A stretch of DNA of 64,000 bases from Sporobacter sp963663605. GTDB lineage: Bacteria > Bacillota > Clostridia > Oscillospirales > Oscillospiraceae. Position numbers and translations under genes: made by a program. How positions within the stretch are numbered: the stretch's first letter is position 1; the number at the start of each line of letters is the position of its first letter. Positions 51,417 to 61,055 of this stretch are shown here, in pieces. The notes beneath the pieces are model-generated. The model worked only from the letters and a program-made list of their open reading frames with translations, searched no databases and had not been told where the DNA came from. The stretch covers positions 124,001-188,000 of the forward strand of contig CAXXVF010000001.1 of NCBI GenBank assembly GCA_963663605.2, read 5' to 3'.

Positions 51417-52220
51417 TTGGATTTAACGACATTAATTGGAATATTTGCGGGTTTTGCCTGTGTCGTTATCAGTATCGTACTGAACGGGGAAGTCTCGAGT
51501 TTTCTTAACGGACCATCTGTTTTTGTTGTTCTTGGCGGCGTTATCTGTGCAACACTGGCATCCTTTCCGTTCAAAAAAATACGCAACCTTTTAAAAGCCC
51601 TTAAGAATGCGTTCAAGAAGGACACAACTTATATCCATGATGATATGGAAATGCTCATAAGTATGGCGAACACAGCCAGGAAAGAGGGCATACTCGCTCT
51701 TGAGGGTTCCGCGGAGGAGATACAGGATCCGTTCCTGAAGAAAGGTATAATGCTGATCGTCGACGGTTCGGATCCGGAGCTGATCAAAGGAATTATGGAA
51801 ACGGATCTCGAATTTGTTAAGGAACGCCATGCGGAAACCCGTTCGATTTTAGATACCATGGCGGCATATTCGCCGGCGTTCGGTATGATCGGGACATTGA
51901 TCGGGTTGATCAACATGCTGAAAAATCTTTCCGATATGTCAACGCTCGGACCAAGTATGGCTGTTGCGCTTGTTACTACGTTTTATGGTACGATGCTGGC
52001 GAATCTGGTTTTCACGCCGCTTTCAAAAAAACTGAAAGCTGTCGGGAATAAGGAATATCTCAGAAAAGAGTTGATTTTGGAAGGCCTGCTTTCAATTCAG
52101 GACGGAGAGAACCCGCGGATCATCCGGGAAAAGCTGAGTGCGTTTACTGCCCGCGTGGAGATGAAAGACGATAAAGCACCCCAAGAGAGTGGTGAAAAGG
52201 AAGCTGAGGCAAATGGCTAG
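51417..52220 (+). CDS. motA: Flagellar stator protein MotA
   Basis: 267 aa, four transmembrane helices. DLTTLIGIFAGF at the N-terminus, the cytoplasmic loop with charged residues, and the proton-channel segment AAYSPAFGMIGTLIGLI with conserved Pro. TTG at 51417 with GAGGG 7 bases upstream gives the usual MDLTTL start; ATG at 51402 has no ribosome-binding site. The stop overlaps motB. Confidence 0.94.
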   Translation: MDLTTLIGIFAGFACVVISIVLNGEVSSFLNGPSVFVVLGGVICATLASFPFKKIRNLLKALKNAFKKDTTYIHDDMEMLISMANTARKEGILALEGSAEEIQDPFLKKGIMLIVDGSDPELIKGIMETDLEFVKERHAETRSILDTMAAYSPAFGMIGTLIGLINMLKNLSDMSTLGPSMAVALVTTFYGTMLANLVFTPLSKKLKAVGNKEYLRKELILEGLLSIQDGENPRIIREKLSAFTARVEMKDDKAPQESGEKEAEANG

Positions 52221-52989
52221 GGGGAGAAAACCGCCTGAAGACGAAGGCGGCGGGGCCAACTGGATGGATACATATGGAGATCTTGTAACGCTGCTTCTGT
52301 GCTTTTTTGTGCTGCTTTATTCATTCTCATCAATAGATGCTGAAAAATGGCAGGAATTAGTAGGCGCTTTTACGGGCAGCACCGTTACGATTGTTGAAGA
52401 ACTCGATACAAAGACGGCTAAAGAGGATGCGATCATTATCGAAGGCGTAGAAAAAACTGATGATAAAGAGGCTGACGACGATGAGGTTGCGAATGTGATT
52501 GTAGACGAATATGAAGACGAATTTGACGCGCTTTATGAAGCAATCCGTTACTACATCGTAACGAACGCCCTGGAAACAAAAATATCCGTTAACAAAGATG
52601 ATAACGTAATTCTCGTGCGTTTTCTGGAAATCGTATTATTCAATTCGGGAAAGGCTGACATCCTGGATGAAGGAAAAGACGTTCTGAATCATATTATTCT
52701 AATCATCGAAGAAAACGTCGACGCTATACAGATGCTGCGCATAGAAGGCCATACGGACAACGTACCGATACACACCAGTGAATTCGACAGCAATTGGGAG
52801 CTTTCCATGGCCCGTTCCAACGCGGCGCTGAAAGTGTTTGTAGAAGCCGACGTAATCGATATGAATAAACTGTCTGCCGCAGCATACGGCGAATACCAGC
52901 CGGTTGATACAAACGATACGGCTGAGGGAAGGGCATCAAACAGACGTGTGGATTTTGTTATTGAAAAAATCGAAGCAGGCGCCCTGTGA
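52213..52989 (+). CDS. motB: Flagellar stator protein MotB
   Basis: 258 aa. Single N-terminal transmembrane helix with the ion-binding Asp23 (YGDLVTLLLCFFVLLYSFSS), a long acidic linker (about 60-110), and an OmpA-like peptidoglycan-binding domain (RIEGHTDNVPI, NWELSMARS, about 185-250). ATG with GAGG upstream overlapping motA by 8 bases. With MotA it forms the torque-generating channel; the ion (H+ or Na+) is not clear. Confidence 0.95.
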   Translation: MARGRKPPEDEGGGANWMDTYGDLVTLLLCFFVLLYSFSSIDAEKWQELVGAFTGSTVTIVEELDTKTAKEDAIIIEGVEKTDDKEADDDEVANVIVDEYEDEFDALYEAIRYYIVTNALETKISVNKDDNVILVRFLEIVLFNSGKADILDEGKDVLNHIILIIEENVDAIQMLRIEGHTDNVPIHTSEFDSNWELSMARSNAALKVFVEADVIDMNKLSAAAYGEYQPVDTNDTAEGRASNRRVDFVIEKIEAGAL

Positions 52990-53040
52990 CTTTTCAGGTG
53001 TTTGATGATGCAAACGATTTGATAGGGAGAGTCATTCAAC

Positions 53041-53442
53041 ATGAAGAAAATACTGATCATTATCATTGCGGTCATTATCATTGGCGGCGGGGCGGTTTAT
53101 TATTTTCTGGGGATCAGGGGAAACAGCGAAGAAAAGGTAGTCGAGCTTTCAGCTTATGTTCCAGGAGATTACTTTGTTACAAACGTAATGGACAGCTCGA
53201 GTTTGTTCAAGGTGACAGTTGTGCTAATGCTCAATACGGACAAGTTGGAGGAAAAACTGAATGAAAATGAATATGTTATCCGTGATGCTATAATTGCAAG
53301 GCTCCGGAAGCTTACAGAGGAAGATCTTACAAGCAGCGACATACAGGATCGGCTCCGGGAGGAATTAGCATCAGAGCTCAATAAACAGCTTGAAATCGAC
53401 AATATCGTCACGGTATATTTCAGTGATTTTGTCATGCAGTAA
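53041..53442 (+). CDS. fliL: Flagellar basal-body-associated protein FliL
   Basis: 133 aa. One N-terminal transmembrane helix (about 5-22), then a periplasmic-side stomatin-like domain (SSLFKVTVVLMLNTDKLEEK, DAIIARLRKLTEEDL). It surrounds and activates the stator. ATG with AGGGAGAG upstream. Confidence 0.9.
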   Translation: MKKILIIIIAVIIIGGGAVYYFLGIRGNSEEKVVELSAYVPGDYFVTNVMDSSSLFKVTVVLMLNTDKLEEKLNENEYVIRDAIIARLRKLTEEDLTSSDIQDRLREELASELNKQLEIDNIVTVYFSDFVMQ

Positions 53443-53499
53443 GGGCCGTCGGCCGTTTCCCGGGCCCGATTGTTGATTATCCGCGAAGAGGTGAAATAA

Positions 53500-54492
53500 T
53501 TGAGTGAGATCTTATCTCAGTTCGAGATCGACAACCTGATAAATGAGCTTGCACTGAGTGATGGACAAGCGCAGGAAGACGCAGCGGGCGACTTGGAAAT
53601 GAGCGTGAAGCCGTATGACTTCAAGACGGCAAACCGATTTCCCAAGGAGCAGATGCGTACAATTAATATTGTAATGCAAAATTATACACAGCTTCTTGCG
53701 AATTATTTTACCGGCGCGCTGCGCAGCACCTGTGAAATTGAAATATTGTCCATTGAAGAACTCACGTTTTACGAATTTAATAATGCCCTTCCGAGTCCCG
53801 TTGTGCTTGCGATCATCAACATGGAACCGCTGGAAGGTTCGATTCTAATGCAGTTGTCCGCGGAAATTGCTGATGCGGTAATAAGCCGGCTCTTTGGCGG
53901 TGCCAGTACAAATATGCTGACCAAGAAGGGGTTTACCGAAATCGAACTTGCCATCATTGAGCGCGTTGTCAAGCAGATGATGCATTTTTTTGACGAGGCC
54001 TGGGTAAAGGTCATAAAAACCCGTTCCCATCTGGAACGGATTGAAACCAGCAGTCAATTTGCGCAGATTGTAGATATAAATGAACCGATTGCTGTTATTA
54101 CCTTAAATATTAAGATCGGTTCTGATACCGGAGTCGTCAGCATCTGTTTGCCGCATATAGCGTTGGAACCCGTGGCGAAACAGATGAATACGCGGTCTTG
54201 GTATTCCGGGACTCAAGGTAAAAAGATAAAATCAAATTCCGATGCGATGGGGAAAAAAATATACAACACCATGGTCGAACTTCACGCAATTTTCAATGAT
54301 ACGTCGGCATCGGTAAAGGACATTGCATATCTGCAGGTCGGTGATGTGATCCAGCTTGAGCATCGGCTTGATGAACCGCTTATGGTTAAGGTGCAGAACA
54401 TTCCGAAGTTTCGCGCCACGATCGGAACAAAAGGATTTAAATATGCTGTCAAAATCACGGATATCATAAAGGGAGAAGAAGAAAATGAGTAA
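53500..54492 (+). CDS. fliM: Flagellar motor switch protein FliM
   Basis: 330 aa. N-terminal CheY-binding peptide LSQFEIDNLINEL, middle CheC-like domain (about 45-235) and C-terminal FliN-like domain (about 245-325). The start is TTG with GAGGTG upstream. It overlaps fliY by 8 bases. Confidence 0.94.
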   Translation: MSEILSQFEIDNLINELALSDGQAQEDAAGDLEMSVKPYDFKTANRFPKEQMRTINIVMQNYTQLLANYFTGALRSTCEIEILSIEELTFYEFNNALPSPVVLAIINMEPLEGSILMQLSAEIADAVISRLFGGASTNMLTKKGFTEIELAIIERVVKQMMHFFDEAWVKVIKTRSHLERIETSSQFAQIVDINEPIAVITLNIKIGSDTGVVSICLPHIALEPVAKQMNTRSWYSGTQGKKIKSNSDAMGKKIYNTMVELHAIFNDTSASVKDIAYLQVGDVIQLEHRLDEPLMVKVQNIPKFRATIGTKGFKYAVKITDIIKGEEENE

Positions 54493-55771
54493 CCTGACAC
54501 AGGATCAAATTGACGCTTTGCTTGACGGGGCGGCTTCTCCCGCGGAATCTGCTGAACCTTACGGCGAAGTGGACATCTCAGCTTTTGCTGAATCTGCGCC
54601 CGAACAAGTGGAAGAAAATCTTGCCCCCGATTCAAATGAAGAAGGACAAATGGCGGTGGAATATACGCCAATGGATCAGCTTGAGAAGGAACTTGAGGCG
54701 CTGGATAAAAGCGATGAGCATCTCACGCATGATGAAAAGGACATCTTGGGTGAAATGGGAAATATCTGCATGGGCGCATCCGCAACCACCATGTATTCGC
54801 TGCTTGGCCGAAGAGTCAATATAACGACGCCGCAGGTTCACGTTTACACCTCTGAAGAAGTCCTTTCGGTTTACCATACGCCGTTTGTGGTTGTTAAGGT
54901 CGAGTACACAAAGGGAGTGGATGGAAAAAATCTTCTCATCCTGAAAGAAAAAGATTCTGCCCTGATTACGGACCTGCTGATGGGCGGAGACGGAAATATA
55001 GACACGGAGAATATCCAGCTGGATGAAATACACATGAGCGCTATGAGCGAAATCATGAATCAGATGATTGGTGCGGCGGCTACGTCATTGTCCAACATGC
55101 TGGGCTGTGCAATCGATATAACGCCGCCGATTTCGACACATGTCAGCCAGGATATGGATATAAGTGAGCTGCTGGACGGTTCCCGGATCGTAATCAAGGT
55201 CAGCTTCGATATGGAGATTGAAGGACTCCTGCAAAGCAAGCTGATACAGCTTATGTCTGTTGAAACCGGGAAAGAACTTGCCCGGGCGCTTCTGGATAGC
55301 ACAAACATGCAGCGGGATGCGGATACACCCGGCAATCAGACTACATTGAAAAAATCAGATATAGAACCTAAAAAAAGGACTGACGAAGAAACTGAAAAAC
55401 ATCAGGGAGTTTATGAACACGCACCCCTCGAAAAGGCGGATGCGGAAGAAGCGCGTCCTGTAAGGGTAAAGCCATTTACGTATCAGGCCTTTGACGAAGA
55501 AGAAAAAAAAGCGCCGGCGCCAACGTCAAACCCCGTGATTGACTTAATAAGCGACATCCCGCTCCAGGTGGCGGTAGAACTCGGGAAAACCAAAAAAAGT
55601 ATAAACGATATTCTGAACATGGGTATAGGCTCGGTCATAATCCTTGAAAAAATGGCGGGAGAGCTGGTCGAAGTTGTAGTAAACGGAAAGCACATAGCTC
55701 GGGGTGAGGTTGTTGTCATCGATGAAAATTACGGTGTTCGGATTACCGATATTGATCATGCTTACTATTAG
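54485..55771 (+). CDS. fliY: Flagellar motor switch phosphatase FliY
   Basis: 428 aa. N-terminal CheY-binding peptide SNLTQDQIDALLDG, CheC-like middle domain with both phosphatase motifs intact (starting DILGEMGN at about 86 and SAMSEIMN at about 184), a charged linker (about 280-345), and a C-terminal FliN domain (DIPLQVAVELGKTKKS, then GSVIILEKMAGELVEV). It removes phosphate from CheY at the motor. No separate fliN gene is present. ATG with GGGAGAAG upstream. Confidence 0.94.
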   Translation: MSNLTQDQIDALLDGAASPAESAEPYGEVDISAFAESAPEQVEENLAPDSNEEGQMAVEYTPMDQLEKELEALDKSDEHLTHDEKDILGEMGNICMGASATTMYSLLGRRVNITTPQVHVYTSEEVLSVYHTPFVVVKVEYTKGVDGKNLLILKEKDSALITDLLMGGDGNIDTENIQLDEIHMSAMSEIMNQMIGAAATSLSNMLGCAIDITPPISTHVSQDMDISELLDGSRIVIKVSFDMEIEGLLQSKLIQLMSVETGKELARALLDSTNMQRDADTPGNQTTLKKSDIEPKKRTDEETEKHQGVYEHAPLEKADAEEARPVRVKPFTYQAFDEEEKKAPAPTSNPVIDLISDIPLQVAVELGKTKKSINDILNMGIGSVIILEKMAGELVEVVVNGKHIARGEVVVIDENYGVRITDIDHAYY

Positions 55772-55832
55772 AGAGGACTCGGCCGTATAATCTTATCGAT
55801 TTATTGACCTAAGAACAGGAAGGATGGGAAGA

Positions 55833-56738
55833 ATGAAAACGAACATATTGCTGGATACCGGCACAAATGAATTGGAGATACTGGAATTTACCCTTGCGGG
55901 AAAAAGCTTTGGTATAAACGTTGCCAAGGTTAAGGAACTTATGCAGTTCAGCGAAGTCAGGGCGCTTCCCAATGCGCATCCGTGTGTTGAAGGGGTATTT
56001 CAGCCAAGGGACGAGCTTTACACCGTTTTAAATCTCGCGGCTTATCTGGATCTGCCGGAGTCTGAAAACCAGAATAAGGACATTTATATTATAACTTCAT
56101 TTAACAATATTAAAGTTGCGTTCCATGTTCATGGTGTTGAAAGCATCCATCGTTTTTCCTGGACGGAAATAGAGAAACCGGACAGCATTATCTATGGCGG
56201 AGACGACGGAGTGGTTACCGGCATCGTAAAAATAGACGGGAAGATCAGCGCAATACTTGATTTTGAAAAAATTGCGTTTGACATAAATCCGGAAACAGGT
56301 ATTAAAATGTCGGAAATCGACAGACTTGGCCAGCGCGGGCAGTCGCAAAAACCGATACTAATTGCCGAGGATTCTGTTCTTTTGAGAAAAATGCTTCTTG
56401 AATCCCTTAATAAAGCCGGTTATAAAAATATACGCATTGTTAGCAATGGGGCCGAGGCATGGGATGACCTCTTAAAAAATAAGGCGGCATATGAAGATAT
56501 TTCAGAGTCCGTGTCCCTTGTTATAACAGATATTGAAATGCCCCAGATGGACGGCCTGCATCTGACAAAGCGTATAAAAGCAGACCCTGAGCTAAGAAAG
56601 CTTCCGGTTGTCGTTTTCTCGTCAGTTATTGATGAGCAGATGCGGCTGAAATGCGAGCAGGTCGGCGCGGACGCGCAGCTGTCAAAGCCTGAAATCGGCA
56701 AACTGGTATCTGTTATCGATGAATTGATTCTGGGCTGA
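55833..56738 (+). CDS. cheV: Chemotaxis coupling and response-regulator protein CheV
   Basis: 301 aa. N-terminal CheW-like domain (about 12-155) and C-terminal receiver domain with the phosphoacceptor Asp233 in ITDIEMPQMDG and acidic residues Glu179/Asp180 in LIAEDSV. It links receptors to CheA and adapts by phosphorylation. The ATG at 55833 has AGGAAGG 9 bases upstream; the ATG at 55824 abuts that site. Last gene of the fliF operon, followed by a terminator. Confidence 0.93.
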   Translation: MKTNILLDTGTNELEILEFTLAGKSFGINVAKVKELMQFSEVRALPNAHPCVEGVFQPRDELYTVLNLAAYLDLPESENQNKDIYIITSFNNIKVAFHVHGVESIHRFSWTEIEKPDSIIYGGDDGVVTGIVKIDGKISAILDFEKIAFDINPETGIKMSEIDRLGQRGQSQKPILIAEDSVLLRKMLLESLNKAGYKNIRIVSNGAEAWDDLLKNKAAYEDISESVSLVITDIEMPQMDGLHLTKRIKADPELRKLPVVVFSSVIDEQMRLKCEQVGADAQLSKPEIGKLVSVIDELILG

Positions 56739-56793
56739 CCTGTATGCAATGCCTTTTGGGCGCGGTTATTTAAAATCGCTATGTATACATCTG

Positions 56794-56830
56794 AAAACCT
56801 CCGAACCTGAAAACAGGCTCGGAGGTTTTT
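56794..56830. terminator. Terminator between convergent cheV and the EAL-HDOD gene
   Basis: 11-bp stem AAAACCTCCGA/TCGGAGGTTTT with an inner CCTG/CAGG pairing and a T tract on the plus strand; A residues at the other side allow use for the minus-strand gene too. Confidence 0.85.
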
Positions 56831-56875
56831 GGCTGTAGATAATTTATAGTGTACGGTGGCTGCAGGGTAAAGCAT

Positions 56876-58090
56876 TTATTTCATCAATAGTTCATTTGTC
56901 CATTCTATAGCGGGGATATAGACCTTAAAGATTTCGCTGACGGACAGGCCGTAGTTTTTGGATATATGGGTTGTTTCACTCCAATTACCATGTTCATAGT
57001 AGACTATGATATTCAGCAGATCGGCATATTTTCCCGACCCTGTAAGCAAAGCGCCGGCCACATCTTTCGGGAGATTTGTTTTCTCGATGATCTCATCCAT
57101 CGGCGTATCGGACAAAACGTCAATAAGCGAAAACAAGCCAAGCATAAATAAATCATCTTTATATTTCCGCATCCTTACAAATGGAGCGAGAGATTCGAGA
57201 ACGCGGCCCCGAATGAGCGACATCCTTATCAGTTCCTCCGGCTTTTCGTCTGTCATTTGCTCAATGGTCAGAAGCGTAACAAATTTCCGTATACTTTTTA
57301 TCCCGAGAATAGCCAGGGCGTGTCGTATATTTTTAACGGGATACTGAAGCCCGTAATATGCGGAATTAACCAGCCGCAGAATGCGGTAGGAGAGAACGGT
57401 GTCGTTCTTTATTATGGCGGCAAGCTTTTTGTAGTCCACCATGGGATCCATCGCATGGTGTATCAGCTGCAATTGGTTTGCTTTTACGGGATTCATCTTT
57501 TTTTTTCCGAAGATTTGGGGTTTACTAAAAAAATACCCTTGGAAATAAACGAAACCCAAGTTTTGTGCAAGCTCAAAAACTTCTTTCGTTTCAACTTTCT
57601 CGGCTAAAAGGCGGATGGTGGGTATTTTTGACAGGATCTTAACGTCCTGTTTAATGCTGCTGATGTCACGATTAAGAAAATCGATCTTTACAATATCGGC
57701 CAGTTCCAGAAAGGGAGCTAATACATCGGAATAAACAAAATCGTCCAAAGACAGAGTATAACCCTGCTTTTTTAGTTTCCTACATGAATTTATTATGTTC
57801 TTATCTGGTGAAACATCTTCAAGAATCTCGACCACCAGATGTTTTTTCGGCAAAATCGTTGCCGCTTCGTTCAAAAGAAGGCTCTCCGTAAAATTTATAA
57901 AAGCAAGCCGGTTATCCGTAAGCATTTTTATACCGGCGTCAAGCCCCATTAAAATCATTTCAGAAGATGCGAGATCCGGATCTGAACCATCGTACGCTGT
58001 ACTGTTTTCATTTGAACGGTATAGCAGTTCGTATCCTATTACATTTAGTTGGGTATCAAAAATAGGTTGTCGTGCTAAACAAACGTTCAT
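56876..58090 (-). CDS. EAL-HDOD domain protein (YuxH/CdgJ-like)
   Basis: 404 aa. N-terminal EAL-like domain (about 1-205) and C-terminal HDOD domain (about 210-400). The EAL signature is degenerate: YELLYR (20-25) instead of EALxR, so it probably binds c-di-GMP or a partner without hydrolysing it; related CdgJ affects motility. The ATG at 58090 has GGAGGAG 9 bases upstream; GTG at 58111 is not favoured. It is transcribed opposite to the flagellar operon. Confidence 0.87.
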   Translation of the reverse strand: MNVCLARQPIFDTQLNVIGYELLYRSNENSTAYDGSDPDLASSEMILMGLDAGIKMLTDNRLAFINFTESLLLNEAATILPKKHLVVEILEDVSPDKNIINSCRKLKKQGYTLSLDDFVYSDVLAPFLELADIVKIDFLNRDISSIKQDVKILSKIPTIRLLAEKVETKEVFELAQNLGFVYFQGYFFSKPQIFGKKKMNPVKANQLQLIHHAMDPMVDYKKLAAIIKNDTVLSYRILRLVNSAYYGLQYPVKNIRHALAILGIKSIRKFVTLLTIEQMTDEKPEELIRMSLIRGRVLESLAPFVRMRKYKDDLFMLGLFSLIDVLSDTPMDEIIEKTNLPKDVAGALLTGSGKYADLLNIIVYYEHGNWSETTHISKNYGLSVSEIFKVYIPAIEWTNELLMK

Positions 58091-58235
58091 ATGCGCATAC
58101 TCCTCCTGCACAAAACTGCTGTTTTTTTAATATAAGATCTATCCAAGTTGCTATCCATTATTTATATCGTAATTTTATCAAATGAATAAACCTGATTTAC
58201 AAATAAAAAAGTTATTTCTACAAATGAGAAACTGC

Positions 58236-58263
58236 TAAAAAAATTAAAAAAATGAGACGATAT
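58236..58263 (+). promoter_or_regulatory. Sigma-28-type promoter of the chemoreceptor gene
   Basis: TAAA (58236-58239), 16-base spacer, GACGATAT (58256-58263), 67 bases before the start. Same spacing and GACGATAW variant as the flagellin promoter. Confidence 0.6.
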
Positions 58264-58330
58264 ATCTGATAGCAACACAAAAAGAGGGAAATAGAACTTC
58301 TAAGTAAAACTGGAAAGGGAATAATTTATT

Positions 58331-60160
58331 ATGAAATGGTTCGTAAATTTAAAGATTTCGGCAAAGCTCATTGCCGGATTCCTTGTTGTAGCGGCAATTG
58401 CGGCAATTGTGGGTGTTGTTGGAGTAATAAGCATTACCAACATCAGTAAATCGGATACTGAACTGTATGAGCATGATACCTTGTCCCTGCAGTATTCGGG
58501 CGATGCGGCTGTAAGTATGCAGCAGCTCAGATATGATCTAGTAAAAATATCTTACATAGATACAGCCGACACAGCTTCAATCAATGAACTGCTCGAGGAT
58601 ATTCCCGTCCAGGTGAAAAATGTGAGTGAAGCTATGGAGGAATGCGCGGGTTCAATCTCTGAAGAGCTTTCCAGTCATTTTAATATCATACAGACAGACT
58701 GGAATACGTATAAAGACGGAGCCGATGATTTTATCAACTATTATGAAAGCGGGAATTTAGAAGCTGCAAATGCAATGATTCCAGAGCTGGCTGCGCTGGG
58801 TACGACGATTCGGGACAATTTCATTGAATTGTTTAATCATATTTCAGAATCAGCGGCAGAAGGAGCTGCGGGCAACGCTTCCCAGGCAGCGCAATCAACC
58901 ATTCTTATGATTGTTGTAATCATTGTCGGCATCATGATAGCCGTAGTTTTGGGAATATATATCTCCCGCATTATAGGAACTCCAGTCAAGAAAATGGCTG
59001 CTGTCGGAAATCTGCTTGCAGCCGGCGACTTGGATATGGATTCCGTCCTTACGCAGAAAGATTATGAGTTGAAGCTGAGGCGCGATGAGGTCGGAATGCT
59101 TTCAAGCGCGTTCCACGATTTAATCACCAGTACGACGCGGCAGGTACAGGTCGCCCAGAAGGTTGCGCAGGCCGATCTGACGGTGGACGTGGATGTCAGA
59201 TCTGACAGAGACCTCCTGAACGCTGAATTGGCCGTCTTGACAGACAGCCTGAATAAAATGGTGCATGAGATCAGCACGGCCTCCGAACAGGTCGCGGCGG
59301 GCGCCAAGCAGGTGTCGGATTCAAGTATGGCGCTTTCTCAGGGCGCTACCGAGCAGGCGAGCTCTATCGAAGAATTGACGGCATCGCTTGAGGAAATATC
59401 CTCGCAGACCAAGCTCAACGCGGAAAACGCCGGCAAAGCGAATGAGCTTTCAAGCAACGCCAAGGGGGATGCCGCGCAGGGCAACACCCAGATGCAGGAA
59501 ATGCTCAAGGCAATGGACGAGATCAACGTATCGTCCAGCAATATCTACAAAATCATCAAGGTCATTGACGACATTGCGTTCCAGACCAATATCCTTGCGC
59601 TCAACGCGGCGGTTGAAGCGGCACGAGCCGGGTCGGCAGGAAAAGGCTTCGCCGTCGTTGCCGAAGAAGTCAAAAACCTCGCTCAAAAGAGCTCGGAGGC
59701 AGCAAGCGAAACAACGGCCATGATAGAAAGTTCGATCCAAAAAGTAGAAGGCGGCACAAAAATTGCGAAAGATACCGCAGAGGCGCTCGGTAAAATTGTT
59801 GACGAAGTTGAAAAAGTCGCAACCCTTGTAAATGACATTTCTGTCGCCTCCAATGAGCAGGCTATGGGTATTGAACAGATTAATCAGGGGATTATGCAGG
59901 TGTCGCAGGTCGTACAGTCAAACTCCGCCACCTCCGAAGAAAGTGCCGCAGCAAGCGAAGAGCTTTCAAGCCAGGCCGCGCTTCTCAGTCAATTAGTCGG
60001 CCAGTTTAAGTTGAAAAACTCAGGGGATACCAATACGGTTTCAGCCGATATGGAGAAGAAGGACCACCAGGGCAATAAGAGTGCCCAACAAGCCGCTATT
60101 GCTCCGGCAAAAGACAAAAAAAAGATCCTGCTGAGCGATTCTGAATTCGGCAAGTATTGA
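58331..60160 (+). CDS. Methyl-accepting chemotaxis protein
   Basis: 609 aa. N-terminal transmembrane helix (about 11-31), four-helix-bundle sensor (about 32-190), second transmembrane helix (about 195-216), HAMP (about 218-285), methylation and signalling domain with the invariant tip NILALNAAVEAARAG. The ligand cannot be predicted. The start ATG has GGAAAGG upstream. Followed by cheR and cheB, whose products set its methylation. Confidence 0.94.
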   Translation: MKWFVNLKISAKLIAGFLVVAAIAAIVGVVGVISITNISKSDTELYEHDTLSLQYSGDAAVSMQQLRYDLVKISYIDTADTASINELLEDIPVQVKNVSEAMEECAGSISEELSSHFNIIQTDWNTYKDGADDFINYYESGNLEAANAMIPELAALGTTIRDNFIELFNHISESAAEGAAGNASQAAQSTILMIVVIIVGIMIAVVLGIYISRIIGTPVKKMAAVGNLLAAGDLDMDSVLTQKDYELKLRRDEVGMLSSAFHDLITSTTRQVQVAQKVAQADLTVDVDVRSDRDLLNAELAVLTDSLNKMVHEISTASEQVAAGAKQVSDSSMALSQGATEQASSIEELTASLEEISSQTKLNAENAGKANELSSNAKGDAAQGNTQMQEMLKAMDEINVSSSNIYKIIKVIDDIAFQTNILALNAAVEAARAGSAGKGFAVVAEEVKNLAQKSSEAASETTAMIESSIQKVEGGTKIAKDTAEALGKIVDEVEKVATLVNDISVASNEQAMGIEQINQGIMQVSQVVQSNSATSEESAAASEELSSQAALLSQLVGQFKLKNSGDTNTVSADMEKKDHQGNKSAQQAAIAPAKDKKKILLSDSEFGKY

Positions 60161-60182
60161 CAGCAAACGGAGACTGTATAAG

Positions 60183-60212
60183 TTGGGAGGGGGCCGCGCG
60201 GCCCTCTCCCAA
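60183..60212 (+). repeat. GC-rich hairpin between chemoreceptor and cheR genes
   Basis: A 15-bp stem (60183-60197 with 60198-60212, one G-U pair, tight turn) without T tract. It probably stabilises the abundant receptor mRNA or partly attenuates cheR-cheB. Confidence 0.6.
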
Positions 60213-60234
60213 AGCGCAAGAGGTGAGGGCGCCA

Positions 60235-61050
60235 ATGATCCAGATCACAAAAAAAGAATTCAGTAAGCTGTCGAGTTTGATAAAGTCCGATTACGGGATA
60301 TATCTGAAGGAAGAAAAACAGACGCTTGTGATGGGGAGACTTAACGGTATACTTGAGCAGAAGAACTTTAAGAGTTTTTCGGAATACTATGATTACCTCG
60401 TTTCGGATAAAACCGGAGAAGCGTTGATTGCCCTGACAGATAAGATCACGACGAATCATACTTTTTTTATGCGTGAAGCGGATCACTTTTTTTACTTCAG
60501 GGATAAAGTGCTGCCATATCTGAAAAGCAAGGTGACCGATAAGGACCTCCGGATCTGGAGCGCGGGCTGTTCCTCCGGGGAGGAACCATACGCGCTTGCC
60601 ATGATAATTGACGAGTTTTTCGGCCGGGAAAAATTGCTGTGGGATACAAAAGTACTGGCTACCGATATTTCAGGCGCGGTGCTGGATAAAGCGCGCAAAG
60701 GCTTATATGAAAACGACAGGATCGCGGTCCTGCCTCCGGCCTGGAAACTGAATTATCTGGATAAGGTCGACGACGGGAAAAGCGCCATTGTTGACGGTAT
60801 AAAGGATATGGTAATATTCAGAAAATTAAATCTTATGGACCAGAAATTCCCGTTCAGGAAAAAATTCCATGTGATATTCTGCAGAAACGTGATGATTTAT
60901 TTCGACGCGGCTACCAAATGTGAACTGGTCAACAAGTTTTATGACTTGACGGATCATGGGGGATACCTGTTCATAGGACATTCGGAATCCCTTGGCCGCG
61001 ATGAAACGAAGTATAAATATATTATGCCCTCTGTTTACAGGAAGGAGTAA
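60235..61050 (+). CDS. cheR: Chemoreceptor methyltransferase CheR
   Basis: 271 aa. Helical N-terminal domain, then SAM-binding fold with IWSAGCSSGEEPYALAM (motif I) and LATDISGAVLDKARKGLY, plus FCRNVMIYFD. It methylates receptor glutamates. ATG at 60235 with GAGGTGAGG upstream; the earlier GTG-like frame from 60157 runs through the hairpin. Confidence 0.95.
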   Translation: MIQITKKEFSKLSSLIKSDYGIYLKEEKQTLVMGRLNGILEQKNFKSFSEYYDYLVSDKTGEALIALTDKITTNHTFFMREADHFFYFRDKVLPYLKSKVTDKDLRIWSAGCSSGEEPYALAMIIDEFFGREKLLWDTKVLATDISGAVLDKARKGLYENDRIAVLPPAWKLNYLDKVDDGKSAIVDGIKDMVIFRKLNLMDQKFPFRKKFHVIFCRNVMIYFDAATKCELVNKFYDLTDHGGYLFIGHSESLGRDETKYKYIMPSVYRKE

Positions 61051-61055
61051 ACGGC

